Source: Oscillospiraceae bacterium
Lineage (GTDB): Bacteria > Bacillota > Clostridia > Saccharofermentanales > Saccharofermentanaceae
NCBI GenBank assembly: GCA_902782985.1
Contig: CACZPC010000251.1
Coordinates: forward strand, 1 to 6,401
DNA length: 6,401 nt
Direction of reading: 5' to 3'
A program made the position numbers and the translations under genes. A model generated the notes under the pieces. That model was not told the DNA's origin, made no database searches, and saw only the letters and a list, made by a program, of their open reading frames with translations. Below, in pieces: positions 5,902 through 6,401 of this stretch (its first letter is position 1; every line of letters begins with the position of its first letter).

Positions 5902-6401
5902 ATGAAATCATTTATCGAGAAGGTCGATTTCTTCGGCGGAAACGACCCTGAAAGACTTGTCGCCGAATTCGGTACACCGCTTTATGTCTATAACGAGGAT
6001 ATCATCAGAAAGTCAATGAGGACTCTGAAGAATATCATCACCAAGTATCCATATACGGCTAACTTCTCCATGAAGGCAAATTCCAATCTTACGATTCTAA
6101 AGATGGCTCTTGAGGAAGGACTTAATGCCGATGCCATGAGTGAAGGTGAGATCAGGCTTCTTCAGAAGGCCGGATTCCCGAGCGAAAGGATATTTTTCGT
6201 CCCTAATAACGTATCGGCAGACGAGCTTAAGTATGCGGTGGATAATGATATCATCGTAAGCCTAGACAGTATTGATCAGCTCGAGCTTTTCGGCAGGAAT
6301 TTCCCGGGCAGGGAATGTGCAGTAAGACTTAACCCCGGCGTCGGAGCAGGACATCATGAGAAGGTCGTTACGGCAGGTAAGAATACGAAGTTTGCTATCA
6401 C
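5902..6401 (+). CDS. lysA: Diaminopimelate decarboxylase, N-terminal part (cut by window end)
   Basis: I translated this frame by hand; it is open for 166 codons to the window end. It belongs to the fold-type III PLP decarboxylases (LysA/ornithine decarboxylase group), which start with a TIM-barrel domain. Visible marks are FGTPLYVYNED (23-33), PLP-binding Lys58 in FSMKANSN (55-62), ADAMSEGEI (76-84), FFVPNN (98-103), SLDSIDQL (120-127) and RLNPGVGAGHHEK (142-154). The enzyme would convert meso-diaminopimelate to lysine, the last step of lysine synthesis, in the cytoplasm. The HHEKVVTAGK run fits LysA, but carboxynorspermidine decarboxylase-like relatives cannot be fully excluded without the C-terminal half. 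One small oddity: the usual Lys-Phe-Gly is Lys-Phe-Ala at 163-165. The gene lies 23 bp after the MutS-like gene with its own GGAGG. Confidence 0.85.
   Translation, partial: MKSFIEKVDFFGGNDPERLVAEFGTPLYVYNEDIIRKSMRTLKNIITKYPYTANFSMKANSNLTILKMALEEGLNADAMSEGEIRLLQKAGFPSERIFFVPNNVSADELKYAVDNDIIVSLDSIDQLELFGRNFPGRECAVRLNPGVGAGHHEKVVTAGKNTKFAI

Overview
All six genes lie on the + strand and are tightly packed. The proteins look like those of an anaerobic Bacillota member of class Clostridia, most likely Lachnospiraceae or a near relative. This rests on the style of the topoisomerase C-terminal domain, the small bacterial PH-domain protein, the Clostridia-type sirtuin and the LysA, all compared from memory because no search was possible. 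Codon use is homogeneous across the window (many AGA/AGG Arg and ATA Ile codons, mixed base composition). I see no sign of a mobile element, CRISPR array, tRNA or rRNA.

Left block (1-2642): the 3' end of a type II topoisomerase A subunit (GyrA/ParC family, C-terminal beta-pinwheel) is joined by a one-base TGATG stop/start overlap to a 627-residue membrane-anchored protein. That protein has weak TPR-like helical repeats followed by a polysaccharide deacetylase (NodB-like) domain. The deacetylase domain appears to have lost all three metal ligands while keeping its fold and the first motif Asp. This is the most interesting feature of the window.

Gap (2643-2750): an AT-rich 108-bp intergenic stretch, the only sizeable one. 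It carries plausible promoter elements and a strong Shine-Dalgarno for the next gene. I see no convincing terminator hairpin.

Right block (2751-6401): a 148-residue bacterial PH-domain protein; a sirtuin (NAD-dependent protein deacylase, GTG start, unusual Lys/Ala-rich tail); a 594-residue MutS-family ATPase with four predicted membrane helices and no mismatch-recognition domain, overlapping the sirtuin by four bases; and the 5' part of lysA (diaminopimelate decarboxylase), cut by the window end. Spacings of 27, -4 and 23 bp suggest one transcription unit. The sirtuin and membrane MutS-like gene are probably translationally coupled. Their shared job, if any, is unknown. LysA (lysine biosynthesis) is probably a housekeeping passenger.

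No complete novel multi-gene system can be proven here. The two leads worth following are the metal-site-less NodB-like membrane protein behind the topoisomerase gene, and the sirtuin plus membrane-bound MutS-like ATPase pair.
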